64,000 nt of DNA from positions 62,001 through 126,000 of the forward strand of contig JBCBMZ010000003.1 in the NCBI GenBank assembly GCA_039822005.1. The letters are read 5' to 3'. A model generated the notes under the pieces. The model saw only the letters and a program-made list of their open reading frames with translations, searched no databases and was not told the DNA's origin. Both the position numbers and the translations under genes were made by a program. Below are positions 1-7,874 of the stretch, piece by piece; positions within the stretch are counted from its first letter, which is position 1, and every line of letters starts with the position of its first letter. This DNA comes from JBCBDX01 sp039822005. GTDB lineage: Bacteria; Pseudomonadota; Alphaproteobacteria; Rhizobiales; Rhizobiaceae.

Positions 1-1
1 G

Positions 2-760
2 GGATTGGCCATCCTCGTCTCTATCCTGGCGACGAATGTCATCATGAACCGCCTTTATGGTTGGGAAGGCGGAGGCAACATCTCGTTTGCCGAATATGTG
101 TCGAACCTTGGCGCCGCTTTGAAGTCCGGTTGGTACGCATTTATTGTGCCCGGCATCATCTTTTACGGTATCTTCTCGGGCCGTTTGACCCCAACCGAAG
201 CCGGTGCGGTTGCAGTTGTGGTGACGATCGTCATGGGCTTCATGCTCGGCACCCTTCGCTTTTCCGATTTTCCCGCCATGCTGGTCAGTTCGGCCAAGGT
301 CAATGGCGTGATCTTGCCCATTATCGCGTTTTCATTGCCGTTGGCACAGGCGCTCGCCATCATGGGTGTGCCTCAGGGGTTTGTCGCTGCGGCAACGTCT
401 GTCAGCAACGAGCCTTGGGTTCTGATCCTGATGATGGTTGGCATTTTGATAGCCGCAGGCTGCGTGATGGAAACCACACCCAACATCGTGATCCTGGCAC
501 CCATCCTCAAACCACTGGCTGACAATATCGGCATGAACGAGATCCAGTTTTGTATCATGATGATCACGGCGCTCGGTGTCGGGTTCATCACCCCGCCGCT
601 CGGTCTCAATCTCTTTGTGGTGTCCGGCATTACCGGCGAGTCGATCCTCAAGATCGCTTACCGTGCGATACCGTTTGTCTTCTTCATGCTCGTTGTGACG
701 TTGTTCATCGCCTACGTGCCGGCAATCTCAACCACGTTGCTCCCTGAAATTCTGAAATAG
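2..760 (+). CDS. TRAP transporter large permease (DctM family), 3' part
   Basis: The 5' end lies outside the window and the reading frame is open from the first bases, so this is the C-terminal part (about 250 of roughly 430 residues). It is very hydrophobic, with repeated membrane segments, and shows the DctM-type motif GRLTPTEAGAVA (about residue 56 of the visible part) and TPPLGLNLFV near the end. DctM subunits form the sodium-driven channel of TRAP importers for organic acids. The stop codon runs into the ribosome-binding site of the next gene. The downstream sulfonate genes suggest the importer takes up dihydroxypropanesulfonate or sulfolactate (HpsKLM-like); that substrate is inferred from context only. 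Confidence 0.93.
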   Translation, partial: GLAILVSILATNVIMNRLYGWEGGGNISFAEYVSNLGAALKSGWYAFIVPGIIFYGIFSGRLTPTEAGAVAVVVTIVMGFMLGTLRFSDFPAMLVSSAKVNGVILPIIAFSLPLAQALAIMGVPQGFVAAATSVSNEPWVLILMMVGILIAAGCVMETTPNIVILAPILKPLADNIGMNEIQFCIMMITALGVGFITPPLGLNLFVVSGITGESILKIAYRAIPFVFFMLVVTLFIAYVPAISTTLLPEILK

Positions 761-769
761 GATTGACCC

Positions 770-2077
770 ATGCCGCGAGAATATTTGAAGCGTGCAAGCC
801 TGACGCCAAAAAGCGACGCCTCGGAAACGCAGAAGATTGTACGGGATATTCTGGTTGACATTGAAACACGTGGCGACGTTGCCGCGCTGGAATATGCCGC
901 CAAGTTCGACAAATATGAGGGTAACACACTCCTCACGCAGGAAGAGATTGACGCTGCATCCGCGCTCGTACCGGAAAAGCTAAAGCGCGACATCGAGTTC
1001 TCGCATGCCAATGTCAAACGCTTTGCCGAAGCTCAAAAAGAAACGATCGCGGACTTTGAAACCGAGATCATTCCCGGCCTGATTGCCGGGCAAAAATCGA
1101 TCCCGGTAAAAGCGGCAGGATGTTATGTCCCCGGCGGTCGCTATGCCCATGTTGCCAGCGCGGTCATGACCGTCACAACCGCCAAAGTGGCTGGCTGCGA
1201 GCACATTGTGGCCTGTTCGCCTCCGCGTCCGGGGGTGGGTATTGCGCCCGCCATCATCTATGCCGCCCATGTCTGTGGCGCTGACAAGATCATGGCAATG
1301 GGTGGCGTTCAGGGCGTTGCGGCCATGACCTACGGCCTGTTCGGTTTACCCGAAGCCAATATTCTGGTGGGTCCGGGTAACCAGTTTGTTGCCGAAGCAA
1401 AGCGCATACTGTTTGGCCGCGTCGGCATCGACATGATTGCCGGCCCAACAGACAGCCTCATTTTGGCCGATGCTTCTGCCGATCCGATGATTGTGGCCGC
1501 CGATCTCGTTGGTCAGGCTGAGCATGGCTATAATTCGCCGGTTTGGCTTGTTACCGATGAGCGAGCTTTGGCAGAAAAGGTCATGGAACTGGTGCCGGGC
1601 ATGATCGAGGATTTGCCCGAACTCAACAGCAAGAACGCAGAAGCGGCATGGCGTGATTATGCGGAAGTGATTGTGTGTGGTGACCGCGAAGAAATGGCCA
1701 CGACGTCTGATGAATATGCACCTGAGCATTTGACCGTCCAGGCTGAAGATCTCGATTGGTGGCTGGAGCGGCTATCCTGTTACGGCTCTCTATTCCTTGG
1801 CGAAGAAACCACGGTTGCCTTTGGCGACAAAGCGTCCGGTACAAACCATGTGCTCCCAACATCGGGTGCCGCCACTTACACTGGTGGCTTGTCGGTTCAT
1901 AAATATATGAAGATCGTTACCTGGCAGCGCGCCACCCGTGAGGGCGCAAAGCCGGTCGCAGAAGCAACCGCGCGCATTTCAAGAATGGAAGGCATGGAGG
2001 GGCACGCCCGCACCGCCGATATCCGTCTGCGCAAATATTTCCCCGATCAGGAGTTTGAACTGTCAGCCGATGGCTAA
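770..2077 (+). CDS. hpsN: HisD-family sulfopropanediol 3-dehydrogenase (HpsN-like)
   Basis: 435 residues, a full-length member of the histidinol dehydrogenase family. Visible motifs are the nucleotide-binding YVPGGRY segment (near residue 120), GVQGVAAMTYG, VGPGNQFVAEAKR and IAGPTDS. The C-terminal part contains the EYAPEHL and GTNHVLPT motifs with the acidic and His residues used for zinc binding and catalysis. HpsN oxidises (R)-2,3-dihydroxypropane-1-sulfonate to (R)-sulfolactate with NAD+. True histidinol dehydrogenase is disfavoured because no other his biosynthesis gene is adjacent, whereas suyAB, comC and a TRAP transporter are. An AGGA ribosome-binding site overlaps the preceding stop. 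The specific substrate is inferred from neighbours. Confidence 0.85.
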   Translation: MPREYLKRASLTPKSDASETQKIVRDILVDIETRGDVAALEYAAKFDKYEGNTLLTQEEIDAASALVPEKLKRDIEFSHANVKRFAEAQKETIADFETEIIPGLIAGQKSIPVKAAGCYVPGGRYAHVASAVMTVTTAKVAGCEHIVACSPPRPGVGIAPAIIYAAHVCGADKIMAMGGVQGVAAMTYGLFGLPEANILVGPGNQFVAEAKRILFGRVGIDMIAGPTDSLILADASADPMIVAADLVGQAEHGYNSPVWLVTDERALAEKVMELVPGMIEDLPELNSKNAEAAWRDYAEVIVCGDREEMATTSDEYAPEHLTVQAEDLDWWLERLSCYGSLFLGEETTVAFGDKASGTNHVLPTSGAATYTGGLSVHKYMKIVTWQRATREGAKPVAEATARISRMEGMEGHARTADIRLRKYFPDQEFELSADG

Positions 2078-2840
2078 TGCATTCGCTCCGCAATCGCTGT
2101 TTGACTTAAGTGGCCGTGTCGCTGTTGTCACGGGCGCCAGTTCCGGGCTCGGCAGGCGGTCTGCGACCGTCTTGGCGCACGCCGGGGCAAGCGTTGTGGG
2201 TGTCGCGCGCCGGGAGCCTGAACTTGCTGCATGGCAGGCAGAGACGGACGGCAATACCCACGCTTTGATATGCGATCTTGCAGATCGTGCGGCCTTGTCG
2301 GATTTGGCCGAAGAGGTGTCAAAGCCGTTCGGGTCGCCTGATATCGTCGTCCATGCGGCAGGTATTAACACCCGTGAAGCTGCAGATGATGTGACCGACG
2401 ACGGGTGGGACGTTACTATGTCCTTGAACCTTTCTACGCCATTCTTCCTGAGTAAAATGCTGGTTGGCCCGATGGCCGAAAAAGGCTGGGGCAGGGTGGT
2501 CAACTTTGCTTCCCTGCAGTCTTATCGCGCCTTTCCCGGCGGCATTGCCTATGGCGCTTCGAAGGGCGCAGTGGCACAGCTGACACGCGCCATGGCTGAA
2601 GCCTGGTCAACCAATGGCATCAACGCCAATGCGATTGGCCCCGGCTTTTTCCGCACCGAACTGACCGCCGCCGTCTTTGCAGACAAGGCACGCGCAGCGC
2701 GCAATGCGGCGCAAACCTGCGTAGGGCGCAACGGCGAACCAAAAGATATCGACGGGCCTCTGTTGTTCCTTTGCTCACATGCATCTGACTATGTCACTGG
2801 CCAGGTCTTGATGGTGGACGGAGGGTTCACGGCAAAATGA
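2070..2840 (+). CDS. SDR-family NAD(P)-dependent oxidoreductase of the sulfonate operon
   Basis: 256 residues. A classical short-chain dehydrogenase: the cofactor motif TGASSGLG sits near residue 20, HAAG replaces NAAG (near 93), catalytic Ser lies in FASLQS, the YGASK motif carries Tyr and Lys (near 156-160), and VDGGFT closes the protein. The ATG overlaps the end of the upstream HisD-family gene by 8 bases, and the stop shares an ATGA with the next dehydrogenase, so translation is coupled. In dihydroxypropanesulfonate clusters two accessory dehydrogenases (HpsO and HpsP) interconvert the substrate enantiomers through sulfohydroxyacetone. This gene and its neighbour are the natural candidates, but I cannot assign which is which. 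Confidence 0.86.
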   Translation: MANAFAPQSLFDLSGRVAVVTGASSGLGRRSATVLAHAGASVVGVARREPELAAWQAETDGNTHALICDLADRAALSDLAEEVSKPFGSPDIVVHAAGINTREAADDVTDDGWDVTMSLNLSTPFFLSKMLVGPMAEKGWGRVVNFASLQSYRAFPGGIAYGASKGAVAQLTRAMAEAWSTNGINANAIGPGFFRTELTAAVFADKARAARNAAQTCVGRNGEPKDIDGPLLFLCSHASDYVTGQVLMVDGGFTAK

Positions 2841-3814
2841 AAGCCCTTGTCTACACCGATACGGAGAGACTTGCGTTTCAAGACGCCCCCGACCCCATCG
2901 CCGGTGGCGGCGAGGAACTAATCCGTGTTGAAAGCGTTGGCATCTGTGGCTCAGACATGCACGCCTATCTCGGCCATGATGACCGACGCCCTGCGCCCTT
3001 GATCCTCGGCCATGAAGCGGCAGGCTTGATCATTGGCGGGGCTCGTGATGGGGAGCGGGTGACGATCAATCCGCTGGTTACAGATCCGCACAGCGCGGCC
3101 AGCAGGTCCGGTCGCGAAAATCTCTGTCCGTCGCGTCAAATCATTTCGATGCCCCCGCGCGCAGGTGCATTCGCGCAGTATGTGGCGATGCCGCCCAGCA
3201 ATCTGGTCACCGTCCCCGATGATATCAGCATGGATAAGGCAGCGCTGGCTGAGCCGTTGGCCGTTGGCTGGCACGCTGCGCGGCTCGGGTTCGAAAAGCT
3301 TCACCCCGCAGATATGGGCCGCGCCCATGTGATTGGCGGCGGGGCCATTGGCGTCGCGGCTGCACTATCGCTTCGGGCTATGGGTGTCGAACATCTCACG
3401 CTTGCTGAGCCCAATGACAAACGTGCCGAATATCTGTCGCAAACTTGCCGGATCGACATTGATAATGCGCCGGATGATGGAAGTATCCCGCTTGTTGTGG
3501 ACGCAGTTGGCTATGCCGCAACCCGCGCCGCCGCCTCTGCCCTCGCGAGCCCCGGTGGTGTTATTTTGCATATCGGACTTGGTAGCGGCGAAGGCGGGCT
3601 CGACATCCGCCGCCTGACGCTCCAAGAGATTACGTTCATTGGCACGTATACCTACTCGATGCAGGACTTTCGCGACACTTGCGCGGCTCTGTTTGATGGG
3701 CGTTTAGGGGCACTTGACTGGTTTGAATCCCGACCGCTGTCCGAAGGCGCAAGAGCGTTTGCCGATATCCGCGCCGGTTTGGTCGGCGCACCCAAAATTA
3801 TCCTCAATCCTTGA
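2837..3814 (+). CDS. Zinc-type alcohol dehydrogenase (MDR) lacking most structural-zinc cysteines
   Basis: 325 residues, similar to L-idonate 5-dehydrogenase and sorbitol dehydrogenases. The catalytic zinc region is intact: GICGSDMH (near residue 36-43), GHEAAG (near 59) and the AEPLAVGWHA helix. The Rossmann motif is GGGAIG. The structural-zinc lobe normally reads C-x2-C-x2-C-x7-C. Here the first three positions read D, S and S within VTDPHSAASRSG, and only the last Cys (ENLC) remains. The chain is also slightly short for the family (usually about 340-350). Neighbours suggest it oxidises or reduces C3 sulfonates together with the SDR encoded just upstream. Confidence 0.86.
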   Translation: MKALVYTDTERLAFQDAPDPIAGGGEELIRVESVGICGSDMHAYLGHDDRRPAPLILGHEAAGLIIGGARDGERVTINPLVTDPHSAASRSGRENLCPSRQIISMPPRAGAFAQYVAMPPSNLVTVPDDISMDKAALAEPLAVGWHAARLGFEKLHPADMGRAHVIGGGAIGVAAALSLRAMGVEHLTLAEPNDKRAEYLSQTCRIDIDNAPDDGSIPLVVDAVGYAATRAAASALASPGGVILHIGLGSGEGGLDIRRLTLQEITFIGTYTYSMQDFRDTCAALFDGRLGALDWFESRPLSEGARAFADIRAGLVGAPKIILNP

Positions 3815-3828
3815 AACAGGAGACAGAA

Positions 3829-4119
3829 ATGTCTGAAATCCCCCATCTTCTTGTCCATGAACATGCCGACAATGTCGGTGTCGTGGTGGTCGAAGGTTTG
3901 ACCGCCGGTACTGACATGCTGTGCTGCGTCACCCACGATAATTCGACTTTCCGACTGACAGCGGGTGCGGATGTGCCCATCGGTCACAAGATCGCGCTAA
4001 AAGACTTCAAGGAGGGCGACACGGCGATCAAGTATGGTGAAGACATCGGCAAGATCATCGCAGACATCCCCAAAGGTGCGCATCTGCATACACACAATTG
4101 CAAAACCAAGCGCTGGTAA
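3829..4119 (+). CDS. suyA: (2R)-sulfolactate sulfo-lyase, small subunit SuyA
   Basis: 96 residues forming a single SAF domain as in the N-terminal part of UxaA-type altronate dehydratases. The GHKIALKDFKEGD segment and the C-terminal HLHTHNCKTKRW, where the NC motif is typical of the family, are clearly seen. SuyA and SuyB together form the iron-dependent lyase that splits (R)-sulfolactate into pyruvate and sulfite. The start at 3829 is chosen because AGGAG lies 6-7 bases upstream. SuyB follows after 11 bases. A stand-alone SAF protein directly before a UxaA C-terminal-type protein is the usual suyAB layout. Confidence 0.9.
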   Translation: MSEIPHLLVHEHADNVGVVVVEGLTAGTDMLCCVTHDNSTFRLTAGADVPIGHKIALKDFKEGDTAIKYGEDIGKIIADIPKGAHLHTHNCKTKRW

Positions 4120-4130
4120 GGATCTTAAAA

Positions 4131-5312
4131 ATGGTACCGAAATATTCAAACATGACCTTCAAGGGATACCGGCGTGAAAATGGGCGCGTGGGTGTCCGCA
4201 ATCACGTCCTGATCCTACCGGTAGATGACATTTCGAACGCGGCCTGCGAGGCTGTAGCTAATAATGTCAAAGGGACGCTCGCCATCCCGCACGCCTATGG
4301 CCGCTTGCAGTTTGGCGAAGACCTTGAGTTGCACTTTCGCACCATGATTGGGACTGGCTCCAACCCCAATGTGCACTCCGTCGTTGTGATCGGGATTGAA
4401 CCCGGTTGGACCAAACGCATCGCAGATGGCATCCGCGAAACCGGCAAGGCAGTCGCCGAATTCTCTATCGAGCAGAAAGGCGACTTTGAGACGATCCGCG
4501 CCGCCTCTTGGGCAGCCAAGGATTTTGTGCACAAGGCCACTGAGGTCGAAAAAGAAGAGTGCTCTATCAAGGAATTGTGGGTCTCCACCAAATGTGGTGA
4601 GTCCGATACCACCACCGGTCTTGGTTCCTGCCCGACAGTCGGCAACATGTATGACAAGCTTTTGCCAGAAGGCATTACAGGCTTCTTCGGCGAAACGTCT
4701 GAGATCACAGGTGCCGAGCACATTTGTCAAAAGAGAGCCATCAATGAAGAGGTAGGTGAGCGCTGGTACAAAATGTGGAAGGCCTATCAGGATGATGTGA
4801 TCTTTGCGCACCAGACCGATGATCTCTCCGACAGCCAGCCGACCAAGGGCAACATCGAAGGTGGTCTTACAACTATCGAGGAAAAAGCCCTCGGCAATCT
4901 GGAAAAGATTGGGCGCACCTCGCAGTTTATCGACATTTTGGAACCCGCTGAACAGCCCAAGTCTGGCGACGGCCTGTATTTCATGGATTCCTCTTCGGCT
5001 GCGGCGGAGTGCGTGACGCTGATGGCGGCCGGCGGGGCGGTAATCCACACATTCCCCACTGGTCAGGGCAACGTGGTAGGCAACCCGATTGTGCCGGTAA
5101 TCAAGATCACGGCGAACCCGCGGACTGTGCGCACGATGGGCGAGCATGTCGACGTTGATGTCTCGGGAATTTTGCGCCGCGAACAAACCATTGATGAGGC
5201 CGGTGACGCCTTGATCGATATGATCCGCCGTACAGCCAATGGCCGTCACACCGCAGCCGAAGCGCTTGGTCACCGTGAATTCTCGATGACCAAGCTCTAT
5301 CGGAGCGCATAG
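4131..5312 (+). CDS. suyB: (2R)-sulfolactate sulfo-lyase, large subunit SuyB
   Basis: 393 residues corresponding to the C-terminal catalytic part of the UxaA/altronate dehydratase family. It begins with FKGYRRENGRVGVRNHV, followed by SNAACEAVA. The conserved WVSTKCGESDTTTGLGSCPT block (near residue 155-175) carries cysteines likely to bind the metal. GFFGETSEITGAEH and TFPTGQGNVVGNPIVPVIK are further family motifs. It completes desulfonation of sulfolactate, yielding pyruvate for central metabolism and sulfite. AAGGA precedes the ATG at 4131; a second possible start is the Met at 4152. The long open frame on the opposite strand is a shadow of this gene. Confidence 0.9.
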   Translation: MVPKYSNMTFKGYRRENGRVGVRNHVLILPVDDISNAACEAVANNVKGTLAIPHAYGRLQFGEDLELHFRTMIGTGSNPNVHSVVVIGIEPGWTKRIADGIRETGKAVAEFSIEQKGDFETIRAASWAAKDFVHKATEVEKEECSIKELWVSTKCGESDTTTGLGSCPTVGNMYDKLLPEGITGFFGETSEITGAEHICQKRAINEEVGERWYKMWKAYQDDVIFAHQTDDLSDSQPTKGNIEGGLTTIEEKALGNLEKIGRTSQFIDILEPAEQPKSGDGLYFMDSSSAAAECVTLMAAGGAVIHTFPTGQGNVVGNPIVPVIKITANPRTVRTMGEHVDVDVSGILRREQTIDEAGDALIDMIRRTANGRHTAAEALGHREFSMTKLYRSA

Positions 5313-5354
5313 AACAAAGGCGGGCTGCCGTCCATGGCAGCCCTCATTCGGACC

Positions 5355-6359
5355 ATGACAGAAGAGACGCAAATCATATCATTAAATGACGGCGAGGCGC
5401 TCATTAGCGCTGCGTTCCGCCATTGCAGCGTTCCGCCCGCCACGTCTTTATCTGTCGCCCGAGCGCTTGTTGCGGCCGAGGCTGAAGGGCAAAATGGTCA
5501 TGGTTTCTCGCGGATCAACGACTATGTGGCACAAGTAAAATCGGGGAAAATCAACGCGGATGCTGCGCCAAAAGTGACGCATACCGCACCCGCCGCAATG
5601 CGAATCGATGCGGAGTATGGCTTTGCCTATCCAGCGCTGGATCTGGCGATTGAAACGATGGTGCCGCTGGCCAAGTCACTGGGCGTTGTGAGCGCCGGCA
5701 TTTTCCGTTCGCACCATTGTGGCGCGCTGTCCGTACAAGTTGCCAGACTGGCAGAACAGGGGCTGGTTGCCATCATGGTTGCCAATGCGCCCGCCGCGAT
5801 GGCGCCATGGGGCGGGCGGGAACCCCTTTACGGCACCAATCCCATCGCATTTGCTGCACCGCGCGCTAACGGCCTGCCCTTGGTGATTGACCTCTCGCTA
5901 TCCAAGGTCGCGCGCGGCAAGGTGATGAATGCCCGCAAAACGGGCAAAGAGATACCCGAAGGCTGGGCTCTGGATCAGGACGGCCATCCGACAACGGATC
6001 CGCAAGCGGCGCTGGCTGGAACCATGTTGCCCGTCGGCGAAGCCAAGGGGACTGCGCTTGCATTGATGGTGGAGATATTGGCGTCGGTCATGACCGGCGC
6101 AAATTTCAGCGCTGATGCCGGTTCGTTTTTCACGGCGGATGGCACAAAGCCGGGAACCGGGCAGTTCCTGATTGCCTTTAACCCGCAAGATCACGCTGAA
6201 TTCGTGGGTCGCATCGAGCAGATTTTGAGGGCTATCGAGGTGATGGACGGCGCCCGACTGCCGGGAAGCCGTCGAGCCACATCCATTGAACGGGCAAAAA
6301 CCGACGGTATTGTCGTGCCAAAACTTTATCTGGACGCCGCGAGAGCGATGGCTGCATGA
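5355..6359 (+). CDS. comC: Malate/L-lactate (Ldh_2) family dehydrogenase, ComC-like sulfolactate dehydrogenase
   Basis: 334 residues of the Ldh_2 family, unrelated to classical lactate dehydrogenases. Recognisable parts are EAEGQNGHGFSRINDY with the substrate-contacting His and Arg, GIFRSHHCGALS with the catalytic-region His, GTNPIAFAAP, and GEAKGTALALMVEIL. In sulfonate catabolism ComC catalyses NAD(P)H-linked reduction of sulfopyruvate to (R)-sulfolactate, or the reverse, so that sulfolactate enantiomers can be funnelled into SuyAB. No partner (S)-sulfolactate dehydrogenase is visible in the window. The start is uncertain: Met at 5355 fits family length, while an in-frame ATG at 5334 would add seven residues. 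Confidence 0.8.
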   Translation: MTEETQIISLNDGEALISAAFRHCSVPPATSLSVARALVAAEAEGQNGHGFSRINDYVAQVKSGKINADAAPKVTHTAPAAMRIDAEYGFAYPALDLAIETMVPLAKSLGVVSAGIFRSHHCGALSVQVARLAEQGLVAIMVANAPAAMAPWGGREPLYGTNPIAFAAPRANGLPLVIDLSLSKVARGKVMNARKTGKEIPEGWALDQDGHPTTDPQAALAGTMLPVGEAKGTALALMVEILASVMTGANFSADAGSFFTADGTKPGTGQFLIAFNPQDHAEFVGRIEQILRAIEVMDGARLPGSRRATSIERAKTDGIVVPKLYLDAARAMAA

Positions 6360-6397
6360 GCCTACGAAACGCAGGCAGAAACCTGTGAGGAGCTTTA

Positions 6398-6808
6398 ATG
6401 ATGTACAAACATATCCTTATCCCCGTGGCGCTGGATCATGAAGCATTGGTCGACAAGAAACTGGAGACTTGCCTTCATCTTTTGGCAGATGATGGAAAGG
6501 TGACGCTGCTTACCGTTTTGGAAAATGTGCCCGGTTTCGTATCGGAATTCGTGACGGTCAAATCCGAAAACCATGTTTCGGCCAAGGTACGCGAACGTCT
6601 TGAGGCGATTGTCGACGGAAAGCCCAACATGTCTTGCGATGTCATCACCGGAAAACCTGGCGTAGAGATCACGCGCTATGCGGGCGCAAACGACGTCGAC
6701 CTCATCATGGTCGGCTCGCATCAACCGGGCATAGAGGACTATTTCCTAGGTTCGACCGCTTCACGCGTGGCCCGGCGTTCACCTTGTTCCGTTCTCATCG
6801 TTCGATAG
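6398..6808 (+). CDS. Universal stress protein (UspA family)
   Basis: 136 residues, a single Usp domain starting with YKHILIPVALDHE and ending with the nucleotide-binding pattern GSHQPGIEDYFLGSTASRVARRSPCSVLIV (G-2x-G-9x-G-S/T type). AGGAG precedes the start. UspA genes are often found inside TRAP-transporter operons; in Halomonas the ectoine TRAP system is modulated by the Usp protein TeaD. A similar role as an ATP-binding modulator of the sulfonate TRAP transporter is a reasonable inference, not shown by the sequence itself. Confidence 0.88.
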   Translation: MMYKHILIPVALDHEALVDKKLETCLHLLADDGKVTLLTVLENVPGFVSEFVTVKSENHVSAKVRERLEAIVDGKPNMSCDVITGKPGVEITRYAGANDVDLIMVGSHQPGIEDYFLGSTASRVARRSPCSVLIVR

Positions 6809-6823
6809 CAAAGTCGAAAGCGC

Positions 6824-7864
6824 ATGGCGGACATCTCGGACAACAACAACCAGCATACGTATGCACACTGGCGCGACCGTGCGCGCAGGATTGCGCCCGG
6901 CGTCGGTGTCGCGACCATTATTGCAATAACGGCGCAGTTCATGACCGAGCATTACGGGGCGCCGGCTATGTTGATGGCGCTGCTTTTGGGCATCGCCTTT
7001 CACTTTCTGGCAGAAGAAGGCCAATGCGTGCCCGGCATCGAATTTAGCGCAAAAACAATCTTGCGTCTCGGCGTTGCCTTGCTCGGCGCGCGTGTCAGCG
7101 TGGAATTGCTTATCGGGCTTGGTCCGCAGCTCTTGATTTTGGTTTTATGCGGCGTGGTTGCTACAATCCTGTTTGGCGTCATGCTTGGCCGTTACCTCGG
7201 CCAGGATCGCAGCTTTGGCTTGCTCACAGGTGGCTCTGTTGCCATTTGTGGCGCATCTGCTGCGATGGCGATCTCCGCCGTTTTACCCAAGAATGAGCAA
7301 TCGGAACGCAATTTGATTTTCACCGTTCTTGCAGTGACGGTAATGAGCACCGTCGCGATGATTGCCTATCCCATCCTTGCGGCAGTCCTTGATCTTGATT
7401 TCCGCGAAAGCGGCGTTTTCCTGGGCGGTACGATCCATGATGTTGCCCAAGTCGTCGGTGCTGGCTTTTCCGTCTCAGAGGAGACGGGCGAGGCGGCGAC
7501 GCTCGTCAAACTCATGCGCGTAACAATGCTCGCGCCGGTCGTATTGGTGATCGCTTTGGTGATGCGACAATCGGCAGCGGATATGAAAGATGGCGCCAAG
7601 CGTCCGCCGCTTATTCCATTCTTTGTCGCGATGTTCCTCTTGTTTGCGGTGCTGAACTCATTCCACCTGATCCCTGAAGGCGCGGTCGATGGGATGAACT
7701 CGGTTTCGCGTTGGGCACTGCTCATTTCTATCGCGGCGGTCGGCATGAAAACATCGATCAGGCGAATGCTGGATGTCGGCGGCCCCGCTATCATGCTGAT
7801 CACCGCCGAGACCGTGTTTATTGCGGTGTTTGTACTGGCCGGTGTTCTGATCCTCGGTGGATAA
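6824..7864 (+). CDS. YeiH/UPF0324 family membrane protein, putative sulfite/sulfate exporter (SuyZ-like)
   Basis: 346 residues with about ten hydrophobic segments and the family signatures IEFSAKTILRLGVALLGARVS and GGSVAICGASAAMAISAV, followed by GGTIHDVAQVVGAGFS. Members of this family are named putative sulfate exporters, and relatives found beside suyAB have been called SuyZ. Its position at the end of the sulfo-lyase operon fits removal of sulfite or sulfate released by SuyAB. It ends 10 bases before the convergent LacI-family gene. Transport direction and substrate are inferred from context. Confidence 0.85.
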   Translation: MADISDNNNQHTYAHWRDRARRIAPGVGVATIIAITAQFMTEHYGAPAMLMALLLGIAFHFLAEEGQCVPGIEFSAKTILRLGVALLGARVSVELLIGLGPQLLILVLCGVVATILFGVMLGRYLGQDRSFGLLTGGSVAICGASAAMAISAVLPKNEQSERNLIFTVLAVTVMSTVAMIAYPILAAVLDLDFRESGVFLGGTIHDVAQVVGAGFSVSEETGEAATLVKLMRVTMLAPVVLVIALVMRQSAADMKDGAKRPPLIPFFVAMFLLFAVLNSFHLIPEGAVDGMNSVSRWALLISIAAVGMKTSIRRMLDVGGPAIMLITAETVFIAVFVLAGVLILGG

Positions 7865-7874
7865 TGGATTAGAT

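Noticed and set aside
770..2077. Histidinol dehydrogenase (hisD) for histidine synthesis
   Set aside because: The fold matches, but the neighbours are sulfonate-catabolic genes and no his gene is adjacent, so an HpsN-type role is preferred.
4215..5372. 385-codon open frame on the minus strand opposite suyB
   Set aside because: It lies fully over a recognised gene, has no family-like features and arises from codon bias of suyB.
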